From the NCBI GenBank assembly GCA_947629175.1, contig CANRCT010000008.1, forward strand, positions 17,431-81,430: a stretch of 64,000 nt of DNA. The letters run 5' to 3'. Positions 54,191 to 63,417 of this stretch are shown one piece after another (the stretch's first letter is position 1; each line of letters starts with the position of its first letter). Source of the stretch: an uncultured Muribaculaceae bacterium (lineage in GTDB: Bacteria; Bacteroidota; Bacteroidia; Bacteroidales; Muribaculaceae). The notes under the pieces are model-generated. The model was not told the origin of the DNA. It worked only from the letters and a program-made list of their open reading frames with translations, and searched no databases. The translations under genes were made by a program, and so were the position numbers.

Positions 54191-54222
54191 TTTGGATTTA
54201 TTGGATCTTTTGCGTATTTTTG
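54191..54222 (+). promoter_or_regulatory. Promoter of the restriction-modification pair, abutting the start codon
   Basis: TTTG (54191-54194), 20 nt, TATTTTTG (54215-54222). The ATG at 54228 is only 6 nt beyond the -7 box, so the mRNA would be leaderless or nearly so. Confidence 0.8.
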
Positions 54223-54227
54223 ACACC

Positions 54228-54938
54228 ATGAATCTTATATTTGACATTCGACAGAGAACAGCTGATGCAGTCAGTGAATTCTGGAGGACAAAACAACTGC
54301 AATTGAAAGCAAGCAAGGATCCCTCCGGAAGGGGTGCCGTAACGGGTGGCAAACAAATGGACGGGTTCCTGTCTTTGATTCGCGACGCATGTATTGCTGT
54401 GGGGACGCCCGAACAATGCATATTCGACAAAAATAATTATCTTCCGGGCTTTTTCAGATCCTCTAAAGACTGGGATCTGATAATCATAAGCCCTAAAGGG
54501 AAATTAATTGCTGCAATAGAACTCAAATCCCAGGTAGGATCATACGGCAACAATTTCAACAACCGCACAGAGGAAGCGTTAGGCAGTGCTACAGATCTAT
54601 GGACAGCCTATCGCGAGCATCAATTTCCCACCATGGGCCCACCATGGATAGGATTTCTCATGTTGATCGGACGCGACGCCGATTCTACTGTCCCGGTCAG
54701 AAATCACGAAAACCATTATCCTGTACTCCCGGAATTCGCGAATGCCTCATATATTGACCGTTATAGGATTCTTTGCGAGAAATTGGTGTCGGAAAGACTG
54801 TACAGCTCCGCATGCCTGATATGTTCGCCACAAAACTCAGACACATTCGACAGTGCTTCAGGGCTAATTTCTGTCGAACGCTTCATACATTCCCTTCAAG
54901 GTCACTTAATCGGTTGCGCAGATGAATTCAACAGCTGA
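54228..54938 (+). CDS. PaeR7I/XhoI-type type II restriction endonuclease
   Basis: A 236-residue protein that matches the PaeR7I family: GRGAVTGGKQMDGF near the start, then KDWDLIIISPKGKLIAAIELKSQVGSYGNNFNNRTEEALGSATDLW split over 80-125. D83 and E98-L-K100 form the catalytic PD-(D/E)xK site. PaeR7I and XhoI cut CTCGAG; the same target is expected but unproven. The methyltransferase gene overlaps its 3' end by 17 bp. Base composition is far richer in AT than the flanking helicase and rpsA, a sign of transfer. Confidence 0.9.
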   Translation: MNLIFDIRQRTADAVSEFWRTKQLQLKASKDPSGRGAVTGGKQMDGFLSLIRDACIAVGTPEQCIFDKNNYLPGFFRSSKDWDLIIISPKGKLIAAIELKSQVGSYGNNFNNRTEEALGSATDLWTAYREHQFPTMGPPWIGFLMLIGRDADSTVPVRNHENHYPVLPEFANASYIDRYRILCEKLVSERLYSSACLICSPQNSDTFDSASGLISVERFIHSLQGHLIGCADEFNS

Positions 54939-56526
54939 TATATATGGAAGCCGAGCTAACGGTGATGCTCATGGGGATGTGTTCACATCGCCTGAAATCG
55001 TGCGTTTCATGCTTGATCTGACAGGATACACCTCTGAGAAGGATCTGTCTAAGTCAACAATACTTGAACCGAGTTGCGGAATCGGCGACTTTCTTATTGA
55101 GATCCAGCGACGTATCATAATATCGGCAGAACGATATGGTTTTGACGCAGAACAGGCGTTCAGCAACAATGTCTACGCGTGTGATATTGATGCGGACAAA
55201 ATGTCACACTGCATTAGAATTTTAAGGGAGAGGATGCCGCAATTCAAAGCGACTAACTTTAGACATGGAGACTTTTTGACATCATCATGGGATATTTCTT
55301 TCGATTATATTGTTGGCAACCCTCCATATGTCAGCTATGCAAACATACCTGATAATCTGAAGAAACTATACAAACACAAATTCAGGACATTTCACTACCG
55401 GACTGATTTATATATCCTGTTTTATGAGCATAGCCTTCGACTCCTTTCAAAAAACGGGAAGCACTGCTTCATCTGTTCAGACCGCTGGCTAAAAAACGAG
55501 TCTGGACGTAAACTACGTGCTTTCATATCTGCCAATTTCGACGTCGAATACATCATTGACATCGAATCGCTGAAAGCGTTCAAAGAAGCAGTGCTTGCAT
55601 ATCCCTCCATTACGGTAATAAGCAATAGCAAAAAATCAACAAGCGTAAAGACTGCCCGGATTGAACGAATCGAAAGTCTTTATACCAATATTAAATTCGA
55701 CGATAAAGTCTTTCCAGATAATGACAATTGGAACAGTATCTTCCTGAAAGACAACACCGGCGGACTTTACACCATCGAACAACAAGGTTTTTCCATTGGC
55801 ATTGGAGTTGCAACCGGTTCCGATAAGGTGTTCATATCCAAAACACTTTATGAAAATATCGAGACCGAGCTATTAATTCCTCTTATTACCGCCAAAGATC
55901 TTACCGGCAATTATTTTCAATGGAGCGGGCGGTACCTGCTGAACCCTTACAATCAGTCAGGAAATCTGATAGACCTCGAAAAGTATCCTAAGGCAAAGTC
56001 ATATCTCAGCGCACACAAAGAAGCGCTTTCACAAAGACATATAGTCAGAAACAACCGGACATGGTATGCTCTCATCGACAAGGTCAAACCCCATCTTACT
56101 GAACGACCAAAAGTATTGCTGCCAGACATATCGGGAAATGATTTCATTTTTGTAGATTCAGGACAGTATTATCCCGGACATAATATCTACTATATAGCGG
56201 GAGGCGACATCACTACGATGGAATTAATAGCTGCAATTCTTATGTCATCATTTGTCAAAAACCAGATCATGAGTATCTCCAATAAGATGAACGGGGGATT
56301 GCCAAGATGGCAAAGCCAGACAATAAGAAAATTAAGAATTCCGTCACTTTCACAAATCCGGCCCAAAGAAAAGGATGCGATTCTTTATGCATATCAGCAA
56401 AAAGATTTTCAAACAATAGACATTTTAGTGTCTCGCATTGTGAAAAGTCAACGTAGCGGGGCGCCATCTCGCAAAAGCATCTGCCGTCAACCTTCATTGT
56501 TCGACCAACAAAGTTTTTTGGGATGA
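54922..56526 (+). CDS. PaeR7I/XhoI-type DNA adenine methyltransferase
   Basis: A 534-residue N6-adenine methyltransferase with AdoMet motif EPSCGIGDF (49-57) and catalytic NPPY (133-136), in gamma-class order. The C-terminal target-recognition region includes SNKMNGGLPRWQSQTIRKLRIP. It should protect the sites cut by the upstream nuclease. The start lies inside the nuclease gene, so methylase translation may depend on the nuclease message. AT-rich like its partner. Confidence 0.92.
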   Translation: MNSTADIYGSRANGDAHGDVFTSPEIVRFMLDLTGYTSEKDLSKSTILEPSCGIGDFLIEIQRRIIISAERYGFDAEQAFSNNVYACDIDADKMSHCIRILRERMPQFKATNFRHGDFLTSSWDISFDYIVGNPPYVSYANIPDNLKKLYKHKFRTFHYRTDLYILFYEHSLRLLSKNGKHCFICSDRWLKNESGRKLRAFISANFDVEYIIDIESLKAFKEAVLAYPSITVISNSKKSTSVKTARIERIESLYTNIKFDDKVFPDNDNWNSIFLKDNTGGLYTIEQQGFSIGIGVATGSDKVFISKTLYENIETELLIPLITAKDLTGNYFQWSGRYLLNPYNQSGNLIDLEKYPKAKSYLSAHKEALSQRHIVRNNRTWYALIDKVKPHLTERPKVLLPDISGNDFIFVDSGQYYPGHNIYYIAGGDITTMELIAAILMSSFVKNQIMSISNKMNGGLPRWQSQTIRKLRIPSLSQIRPKEKDAILYAYQQKDFQTIDILVSRIVKSQRSGAPSRKSICRQPSLFDQQSFLG

Positions 56527-56687
56527 TCGCCGGCTTTAGCCTCAGTACCCAATCAACGAATAGCAGAATTAAGCCAATTGCACTTCTCCGTCTTTTATGA
56601 CCGGATTCATCTGCATTTTTGTGAAATTCCCAGAGCTATCAAAGTGGATTTATGCGCTAAAGATGAGGGAATTTCAAAAAAAATCGC

Positions 56688-56695
56688 TACCTTTG
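56688..56695 (+). promoter_or_regulatory. -7 box of rpsA
   Basis: TACCTTTG, about 73 nt before the rpsA ATG. No TTG at the best distance. The rest of 56527-56687 holds no gene that I can see. Confidence 0.65.
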
Positions 56696-56768
56696 CGGCG
56701 CAATAAGTAAAGTCAATATAAAGTCTAACTTATTAATCACAAACCAATTATTTTATTAACTAACCTAA

Positions 56769-58547
56769 ATGGCTGAAAAAGAAATCAAAACAGCAGTTGA
56801 AGACTTCGACTGGGACGCATTTGAGAATGGCGAAACCCATGCCGGCAAGTCGCGCGAGGAGTTCACGAAGACTTACGACGAGAGCCTCAACACCGTCAAG
56901 GACAAAGAAGTGATCGAAGGCACGATCATCGCCCTCAACAAGCGTGAGGCCGTGGTCAACATCGGTTACAAGAGCGACGGCATCATCCCCTTCAGCGAGT
57001 TCCGCTACAACCCCGACATCAAGGTCGGCGACAAAGTGGAGGTCTTCATCGAGAACCAGGAGGACAAGAAGGGCCAGCTTATCCTCTCCCACCGCAAGGC
57101 TCGCGCAGCCCGTTCGTGGGACCGCATCAACGAGGCCCTGGAAAAGGACGAGATCATCAAGGGCTACATCAAATGCCGCACCAAGGGCGGCATGATCGTC
57201 GACGTGTTCGGCATCGAGGCATTCCTGCCCGGCTCGCAGATCGACGTGCGTCCTATCCGCGACTACGACATCTTCGTGGGCAAGACCATGGAGTTCAAGG
57301 TCGTTAAGATCAATCAGGAATTCAAGAACGTCGTTGTCAGCCACAAGGCTCTCATCGAGGCCGAGCTCGAGCAGCAGAAGCGCGAGATCATCGCCAAGCT
57401 CGAAAAAGGCCAAGTGCTCGAGGGCACAGTCAAGAACATCACCTCCTACGGTGTGTTCATCGACCTGGGCGGCGTCGACGGACTTATCCATATCACCGAC
57501 CTTTCGTGGGGCCGCGTAAGCCATCCCGAGGAGGTCGTTCAGCTCGACCAGAAGATCAACGTCGTCATCCTCGACTTCGACGACGAGAAGAAGCGTATCG
57601 CTCTGGGTCTCAAGCAGCTCATGCCCCATCCCTGGGACGCTCTCGATCCCGAGCTCAAGGCCGGCGACAAGGTCAAGGGCCGCGTAGTGGTCATGGCCGA
57701 CTACGGCGCATTCGTAGAGATCGCCCCCGGAGTGGAGGGTCTGATCCACGTCAGCGAGATGTCGTGGAGCCAGCACCTGCGCTCGGCTCAGGACTTCATG
57801 AAGGTAGGCGACGAGGTAGAGGCCGTGATCCTCAACCTCGACCGCGAGGACCGCAAGATGAGCCTCGGCATCAAGCAGCTCAAGAAAGATCCTTGGGAGG
57901 ACATCGAGGTTCGCTACCCGATCGGTTCGAAGCACACCGCCAAGGTGCGCAACTTCACCAACTTCGGCGTATTCGTGGAGATCGAGGAGGGCGTCGACGG
58001 CCTTATCCACATCTCCGACCTGAGCTGGACAAAGAAAGTGAAGCACCCCAGCGAATTCACCACTATCGGCGCCGATATCGACGTGCAGGTGCTTGAGATC
58101 GACAAGGAGAGCCGTCGCCTCAGCCTCGGCCACAAACAGCTCGAAGAGAACCCCTGGGACGTATTCGAGACCGTATTCACCGTAGGCTCCGTGCATGAGG
58201 GCACTATCGTGGAGATGGTGGAGAAAGGCGCAGTGATCCAGCTCCCCTACGGAGTGGAGGGCTTCGCTACTCCCAAGCACCTCGTGAAGGAGGACGGCAC
58301 CTCCGCACAGGTTGACGAGAAGCTCAACTTCAAGGTGATCGAATTCAACAAGGACAGCAAGCGCATCATCCTCAGCCACAGCCGCATCTTCGAGGACGAG
58401 GCCAAGGCAGAGCGCAACGAAGCCCGCAAGGCCAAGCGCGCCACCAAGCGCCAGGAAGAGGCTCCGGTTGTCTCGACCCCGATCGAGAAGACCACCCTCG
58501 GCGATCTGGAGGCTCTTGCAGCACTCAAGGAGAAGCTTTCGGAATAA
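56769..58547 (+). CDS. rpsA: 30S ribosomal protein S1
   Basis: A 592-residue protein with six S1 repeats, seen in the recurring pattern G..V.G.V......G.FV.I..GV.GLIH.SD.SW (for example GVFIDLGGVDGLIHITDLSW and GVFVEIEEGVDGLIHISDLSW). It binds mRNA on the small subunit. Length is normal for Bacteroidetes. A strong terminator hairpin follows. Confidence 0.98.
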   Translation: MAEKEIKTAVEDFDWDAFENGETHAGKSREEFTKTYDESLNTVKDKEVIEGTIIALNKREAVVNIGYKSDGIIPFSEFRYNPDIKVGDKVEVFIENQEDKKGQLILSHRKARAARSWDRINEALEKDEIIKGYIKCRTKGGMIVDVFGIEAFLPGSQIDVRPIRDYDIFVGKTMEFKVVKINQEFKNVVVSHKALIEAELEQQKREIIAKLEKGQVLEGTVKNITSYGVFIDLGGVDGLIHITDLSWGRVSHPEEVVQLDQKINVVILDFDDEKKRIALGLKQLMPHPWDALDPELKAGDKVKGRVVVMADYGAFVEIAPGVEGLIHVSEMSWSQHLRSAQDFMKVGDEVEAVILNLDREDRKMSLGIKQLKKDPWEDIEVRYPIGSKHTAKVRNFTNFGVFVEIEEGVDGLIHISDLSWTKKVKHPSEFTTIGADIDVQVLEIDKESRRLSLGHKQLEENPWDVFETVFTVGSVHEGTIVEMVEKGAVIQLPYGVEGFATPKHLVKEDGTSAQVDEKLNFKVIEFNKDSKRIILSHSRIFEDEAKAERNEARKAKRATKRQEEAPVVSTPIEKTTLGDLEALAALKEKLSE

Positions 58548-58572
58548 TACTCCGGAAAATCCCATAAACACC

Positions 58573-58620
58573 CCGACGGGCACCGCAGGCCGCAAGCCGC
58601 AGTGCCCGTCGGTCGTCTTT
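58573..58620 (+). terminator. rpsA terminator
   Basis: A perfect 11-bp stem CCGACGGGCAC/GTGCCCGTCGG followed by TCGTCTTT, 26 bp after the stop. Confidence 0.8.
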
Positions 58621-58708
58621 ATACGCAATATCCTGCCGTGACGCCATACCGGAGGCGCACCAGTACAGCAAAAAAAATCCATCATTTTCTCCATAATTGT
58701 CATTTTAT

Positions 58709-58918
58709 ATGACCGGCTTCAAAGCTAATTCCGCTTCCCCGACAGCCAACCTCTCCGCCGAAGCCGACACATTCGAGTTCGGCAACCTCATCAACGACCC
58801 GACTCCCCGCACCCACCTGCTCAAAGCTCCTGTCAAGGACCGCTACGTCCGCATCGACGCACTCTCCACAGCCGGCGATGACGACACCGTGGCCATAGCA
58901 GAAATCGACCTGCGTTAA
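58709..58918 (+). pseudogene. Stub of the downstream fucosidase gene (C-terminus, internally deleted)
   Basis: Positions 58745-58918 read ANLSA joined to EADTFEFGNLINDPTPRTH and on to the stop. This is the end of the fucosidase at 62418, with codons equivalent to 61858-62259 missing. The join falls at the shared bases AGCCGA and stays in frame. The first 12 codons are unrelated. No signal peptide; a non-functional relic. Confidence 0.88.
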
Positions 58919-58990
58919 AGATGCCGATGAAGAGGTTGAAAAGATTTTAAGCGCGACGCAAAGGCATTTCATAATTAATGGAATAATTCG

Positions 58991-58998
58991 TAAATTTG
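58991..58998 (+). promoter_or_regulatory. -7 box of the SGNH-fucosidase pair
   Basis: TAAATTTG, 71 nt before the ATG at 59070. Confidence 0.6.
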
Positions 58999-59069
58999 CA
59001 GAGACCGCCGCAATATCCGCGATCCGACCTTACCTGAATCAACCAAACAGATTAATACCAATCGTCACG

Positions 59070-60176
59070 ATGAAAACTTTCACTTCAATAGCGCTTGCAG
59101 CGCTACTTATCGCAGCTGCTCCTGCGGCAAAAGCACAGACAACCTGGACCGACCCTCTCCAGGCAGGATATCCGACGGTGCAGAACCAGGGTTGGACCGA
59201 CGAGATCGGCCACAGCTACGTGCGTCTGCCCGACCGCGCCGAAGCGCAGGTGCGCAAACCGCTCTGGGATCTGAGCCGCAACAGCGCCGGCCTCGCTCTC
59301 TACTTCACCACCAACTCGCCTACGATCACCGTCAGCTACAAGATCAGCGGCCCTGCGGCAATGCCCCATATGCCGGCCACCGGCGTATCGGGCGTCGATC
59401 TATACCGTGTTGAGCCCGACGGCAGGCAGGATTTCTGCTTCGGAGGATATTCGTTCGGCTCCGGCCGCGCCAGATACAGCTACTCCGCCCTCGCCCCCGA
59501 CGACCTGAGCGGCGCTCCGCGCGAATACCACCTGAATCTCCCGCTCTACAACACCATCGACTCGCTGCAGATCGGCGTGGCCGACGGAGCCGAGCTCAAG
59601 ATACTGCCCAAACGCCAGGAGAAACCGATTGTGGTCTACGGCACATCGATAGCCCAGGGAGCCTGCTCCTCGCGCCCCGGCATGGCATGGATCAACATCG
59701 TGCGCCGCAATCTCGGCGACTACCCGGTAATCAACCTCGGATTCTCGGGTAACGGACGCCTGGAGCCTGAAGTGATTTCCTATCTGGCCGAGATCGACGC
59801 CGCCCTCTACGTGCTCGACTGCATGCCCAATCTGACCAACAAGAGCGCCGACGAAGCCCGCGACCTTGCCATAGCCGCCGTGGAGCAGCTGCGCAAGACC
59901 ACCGACGCCCCGATAATCCTCGTGGAGCACGCCGGCTACAGCAACGCGCCCACCAACGCAGCCCAGCTCGACTGCTACACGCGTCTCAACCGCGGACAGC
60001 GCGAAGCCTACGAGACGCTGAAAAACAAGGGGGTCAAAGATCTCCATTACATCACCCACGACGAGCTCGCCTATCCGGCCGACGCATGGGTCGACTATGT
60101 CCACCCCTCCGATCTCGGCGCACAGCGCCAGGCCGACGTGGTGACAGCCAAGATACGGCAGATCAAGAAATTCTGA
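59070..60176 (+). CDS. Secreted SGNH/GDSL hydrolase with GxDLY N-terminal domain
   Basis: A 368-residue protein with signal peptide (cleavage after AKAQ likely). The N-terminal beta-sandwich contains GVDLYRVE, the GxDLY signature. The SGNH domain has GTSIAQG (nucleophile S193), GFSGNG, and the D342/H345 pair in DYVHPSDLG. Such enzymes usually deacylate glycans. It is 28 bp upstream of the fucosidase, so the pair may act together on acetylated fucosylated host or plant glycans in the periplasm; this is inference from adjacency. Confidence 0.9.
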   Translation: MKTFTSIALAALLIAAAPAAKAQTTWTDPLQAGYPTVQNQGWTDEIGHSYVRLPDRAEAQVRKPLWDLSRNSAGLALYFTTNSPTITVSYKISGPAAMPHMPATGVSGVDLYRVEPDGRQDFCFGGYSFGSGRARYSYSALAPDDLSGAPREYHLNLPLYNTIDSLQIGVADGAELKILPKRQEKPIVVYGTSIAQGACSSRPGMAWINIVRRNLGDYPVINLGFSGNGRLEPEVISYLAEIDAALYVLDCMPNLTNKSADEARDLAIAAVEQLRKTTDAPIILVEHAGYSNAPTNAAQLDCYTRLNRGQREAYETLKNKGVKDLHYITHDELAYPADAWVDYVHPSDLGAQRQADVVTAKIRQIKKF

Positions 60177-60204
60177 ACGCTGACACAACAATACTCATAA
60201 CCTA

Positions 60205-62418
60205 ATGAAGTTCATCACGCCTCTGCTGATCGCTGCTATGGCGGCCTCGCTGCCTGCCACCGCCGAGATCCGCAACGCCAACACCATAAAGCTCAATCCG
60301 GGCGACACCCGAGAGCAGGTGATAGAAAAGGCGGTGCACGTAGTACCCACAGCCAACCAGCTCGACGCCCTGCAGCGCGGCTACATCGCTTTCATCCACT
60401 TCGGCCCCAACACATTCAGCCGCCGCGAATGGGGCACCGGATTCGAGGATCCCGCCGACTTCAGGCTTGAGAACCTCGACACCGACCAGTGGTGCGCCGC
60501 CATGAAAGCCGCCGGCATGAAGATGGTGATACTGACGGTGAAGCACCACGACGGATTCGTCATATGGCAGAGCCGCTACACCCGCCACGGCATCATGTCG
60601 TCGCCGTTTCGCGACGGCAAGGGCGACGTGCTCCGCGACCTCTCGGCCTCGTGCCGCAAATATGGCCTGAAACTCGGCATATACCTCTCGCCTGCCGACC
60701 TCTACCAGATAGAGAACCCCGACGGCCTCTACGGCAATCTCAGCCCCAAGACCACACGCACAATACCGCGGCCCGTAGAGGGGCGCCCCTTCGCCAACAA
60801 GACCACTTTCACCTTCGACGGCATCGACGACTACAACGAGTATTTCCTCAACCAGCTCTTCGAGCTGCTTACCGAGTACGGCGAGATCGACGAAGTGTGG
60901 TTTGACGGCGCCCACCCCAAGCGCAAGGGCGGACAGACCTACAACTACAAGGCATGGAAAGAGCTTATCCACAAGCTTGCCCCCAAAGCCGTAATTTTCG
61001 GCCGAGAGGACATCCGCTGGTGCGGCAACGAGGGCGGTGGCACGCGTCCCACGGAGTGGAACGTCATCGGCTATCAGGAGAATCCCGACACGGCGCAGCA
61101 CTTCGCCGACATGACAGCAGCCGACCTCGGATCGATCGACGAGCTGATGAAAGCCAGATTTCTCCACTATCAGCCTGCCGAGACCAACACCTCGATACGC
61201 GAGGGATGGTTCTACCGCGACGACGAGCGCCAGAAGAGCCGCACGCCCGACGACATCTTCGACACATATGAGCGCGCCGTGGGCGGCAACTCGATATTCC
61301 TGCTCAACATACCGCCCAACCGCGAGGGGTGCTTCTCGCAGGTCGACGTCGACGCCATCACCGAAGCCGGGAGCCGCATCGCCGACACCTACACCACTTC
61401 GCTGATACCCGCCGGAGGAGCCGACCGCAAGCTCCTCGACTCCGACATCCATACCTCCGTCAAGGCCGACAAGCCCATCACGGTCGACTTCGGCAAGTCG
61501 GTCACCATCAACCGCTTCATGCTCCAGGAGCCTGTGGCCGACCATTCGGAGCGCATAGAGAGCCTCGCCCTCGACGCATGGCTCGGCGGAGAGTGGAAAG
61601 AGATCGCATCGTGCACCAACGTAGGATTCAAACGCATACTCCGCTTCCCCGACGTCACCACCGAGCGCCTCCGCGTGCGCGTCACAGCCACCCGCGCGCT
61701 CCCCTATCTGGCCGAGCTCGGAGCCTACTTCTACAAGGCTCACGCACCGCAGCTCGCCTCCTCGCGCTCGCTCGACGGAATGGTCAGCATCGCGCCCACA
61801 TCGGGCGGCTTCGGATGGAACCGCAACGGACAGAATCCCGGAGCCAACCTCTCCGCCGGAGCCGAGATACGCTACACCACCGACGGCGCTGAGCCCACGG
61901 CAGAGTCGGCCCTCTACACCGAGCCATTCCGCGCAGAACGCGCCACCGTCAAGGCCCGCGCATTCCTCCACGGAGAGCAGGGCTCCGTCGCAGAGACCAC
62001 CTACGGATATATCAAACAACCCTGGAAGATAGCATCTGCCGGGACCGACAGCGAGAAAGCGCCTGCATCGGCTGCCATCGACGCCAATGCCTCGACCGTG
62101 TGGGCCGCTCCCGCGGGAGCCGATGCCTGGATCGCCATCGACCTCGGGCAGCCTCTGGAGATAGCCGAACTGACCTACACGCCGCAGACGCGTGTACACG
62201 GCAAGGGAATGATGGACCGCGGACGCATCAGCGTCAGCGATGACGGCGCCACATGGCGCGAAGCCGACACATTCGAGTTCGGCAACCTCATCAACGACCC
62301 GACCCCGCGCACCCACGTGCTCAAAGCCCCTGTCAAGGCCCGCTACGTCCGCATCGACGCCCTCTCCACAGCCGGAGGCGACGACACCGTGGCCATCGCC
62401 GAGATCGACATCAGATAA
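60205..62418 (+). CDS. GH29 alpha-L-fucosidase with C-terminal carbohydrate-binding region
   Basis: A 737-residue secreted enzyme: signal peptide (about 20 residues), then the GH29 barrel with IAFIHFGPNTF, VKHHDGFVIWQSRYT, and the nucleophile D234 in EVWFDGAHP. It ends in two discoidin-like (F5/8 type C/CBM32) segments around a chitobiase C-terminal-like strand block (IRYTTDGAEPTAESALYTEPF, about 555-600). It releases terminal fucose. It is the last gene of the pair, followed by a terminator. Its own 3' end is duplicated in the stub at 58745-58918. Confidence 0.93.
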   Translation: MKFITPLLIAAMAASLPATAEIRNANTIKLNPGDTREQVIEKAVHVVPTANQLDALQRGYIAFIHFGPNTFSRREWGTGFEDPADFRLENLDTDQWCAAMKAAGMKMVILTVKHHDGFVIWQSRYTRHGIMSSPFRDGKGDVLRDLSASCRKYGLKLGIYLSPADLYQIENPDGLYGNLSPKTTRTIPRPVEGRPFANKTTFTFDGIDDYNEYFLNQLFELLTEYGEIDEVWFDGAHPKRKGGQTYNYKAWKELIHKLAPKAVIFGREDIRWCGNEGGGTRPTEWNVIGYQENPDTAQHFADMTAADLGSIDELMKARFLHYQPAETNTSIREGWFYRDDERQKSRTPDDIFDTYERAVGGNSIFLLNIPPNREGCFSQVDVDAITEAGSRIADTYTTSLIPAGGADRKLLDSDIHTSVKADKPITVDFGKSVTINRFMLQEPVADHSERIESLALDAWLGGEWKEIASCTNVGFKRILRFPDVTTERLRVRVTATRALPYLAELGAYFYKAHAPQLASSRSLDGMVSIAPTSGGFGWNRNGQNPGANLSAGAEIRYTTDGAEPTAESALYTEPFRAERATVKARAFLHGEQGSVAETTYGYIKQPWKIASAGTDSEKAPASAAIDANASTVWAAPAGADAWIAIDLGQPLEIAELTYTPQTRVHGKGMMDRGRISVSDDGATWREADTFEFGNLINDPTPRTHVLKAPVKARYVRIDALSTAGGDDTVAIAEIDIR

Positions 62419-62442
62419 GCATTTTTCTGCAAACATGCCACA

Positions 62443-62490
62443 CACCGGTGGCCGGCAGCCTGCGTGCCTGTCGGCCACCGGTCGTGTTTA
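62443..62490 (+). terminator. Terminator of the SGNH-fucosidase pair
   Basis: A perfect 11-bp stem ACCGGTGGCCG/CGGCCACCGGT, then TCGTGTTTA, 25 bp after the stop. Confidence 0.75.
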
Positions 62491-62620
62491 GCCGGCCCGG
62501 GCTGGCGCGAAGCGGCTGAACTCGCACCCTCCGGGGCTCGGCCGAGGGGAGGCGGGCGCAGTGCCCCCGGTCTCCGCGTGATCCGTATCCTGCCTCCCGC
62601 TAACGCGGTCGACCGGCTAC

Positions 62621-62810
62621 GGCTCGCGCTCCGAACCGGGGATAACCGGCCCCGCCGCCTCCGGCGCTTCCCCTGATGCCATCCCATCCGGCAGCCGCCC
62701 ACTCCGACAGATAGTCCCACCGCAGGGAGTCAGACTGTGCAAGTCGAATGGGACGGAAGCGGAAGCCCCGGAGGGGGCGGGGATGACAACCCCGGTTCGG
62801 AGCGGGGGAC
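62621..62810. repeat. Large imperfect inverted repeat in a GC-rich non-coding stretch
   Basis: CGCTCCGAACCGGGG (62627-62641) is the exact complement of 62790-62804. The similarity runs inward for about 65 bp on each side, with scattered differences and short gaps. The whole could fold into a hairpin of about 190 nt. The region 62491-63000 is very GC-rich; overlapping open frames on both strands have biased Arg/Pro/Gly composition and no family resemblance. Confidence 0.65.
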
Positions 62811-63055
62811 GAAGGCGGGGAGGACGCGGCAGCGGACGCACCGGCGAGGCACACGCGCAGACCGGGGACAAGAACAGACCACCGCCCCACCGCGGCGAGC
62901 CCCGGAGGAAGCGAAGCCGCGCACCCACGCAAGCGCAGGAGAAGCGAAGAGGAGGACACCCGACTGGAGGGCGGAGAGAGGTGGATGTGTGGGAAGTAGT
63001 GCATTTTTGTGATGACAATGTGGCTACAGTGGCGAAAGGGTGGAAAATTTCTTTA

Positions 63056-63063
63056 TAATTTTG
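63056..63063 (+). promoter_or_regulatory. Possible -7 box in the 62.8-63.4 kb gap
   Basis: TAATTTTG in a short AT-rich segment. If active it would give a leader of about 350 nt to the gene at 63418, passing through the C10 tract at 63194-63203. Confidence 0.3.
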
Positions 63064-63193
63064 CTTTGAAGAGCCGGAAAAGTCAGCCGACAGCTCCGGC
63101 CAACGGATGTGGGACTCTACAAGTGCAATCTTTCAACAGGGAAACAAACAATGCTTCGATTTTTGCCTATCTATTTGAATAACAATAAATTTA

Positions 63194-63203
63194 CCCCCCC
63201 CCC
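63194..63203. repeat. C10 homopolymer, orphan copy of the susC promoter element
   Basis: The plus strand reads TTA, C10, ACTCGTTAA; at susC it reads TTA, C10, TGTTGTTAA. No gene is placed to be driven leftward from it. Confidence 0.6.
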
Positions 63204-63417
63204 ACTCGTTAAGGGAGGAGGCGGATCGCCGGCACCATGTTCAGCCCGGGATCCTCATCAGAAAAGAGCGGCCCACACATCCCGACATTCAACTGCTTAC
63301 CCCACTCCTGCGAGAGCCTCTCCCGCCATAGGCGGGAATATCATCCACGCTCTAATCCTCTATCCTCCAATAAATCAATCATCACAAAATATCACGACAC
63401 AATACAGGGAAAAGATT

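Noticed and set aside
54228..56526. Depletion of CTCGAG sites in the genome as support for the PaeR7I-type specificity
   Set aside because: Several CTCGAG sites are present in this window, so no depletion is visible; specificity is left as a family expectation.
62600..63018. Long overlapping open frames on both strands in the GC-rich region
   Set aside because: Composition is Arg/Pro/Gly/Ser biased, frames overlap each other on both strands, no signal peptide or known motif, and the region holds an inverted repeat. High GC alone yields such frames.
63109..63417. N-terminal extension of the secreted protein at 63418
   Set aside because: The frame is open, but it runs through a C10 tract and low-complexity residues, and a good signal peptide starts at 63418.
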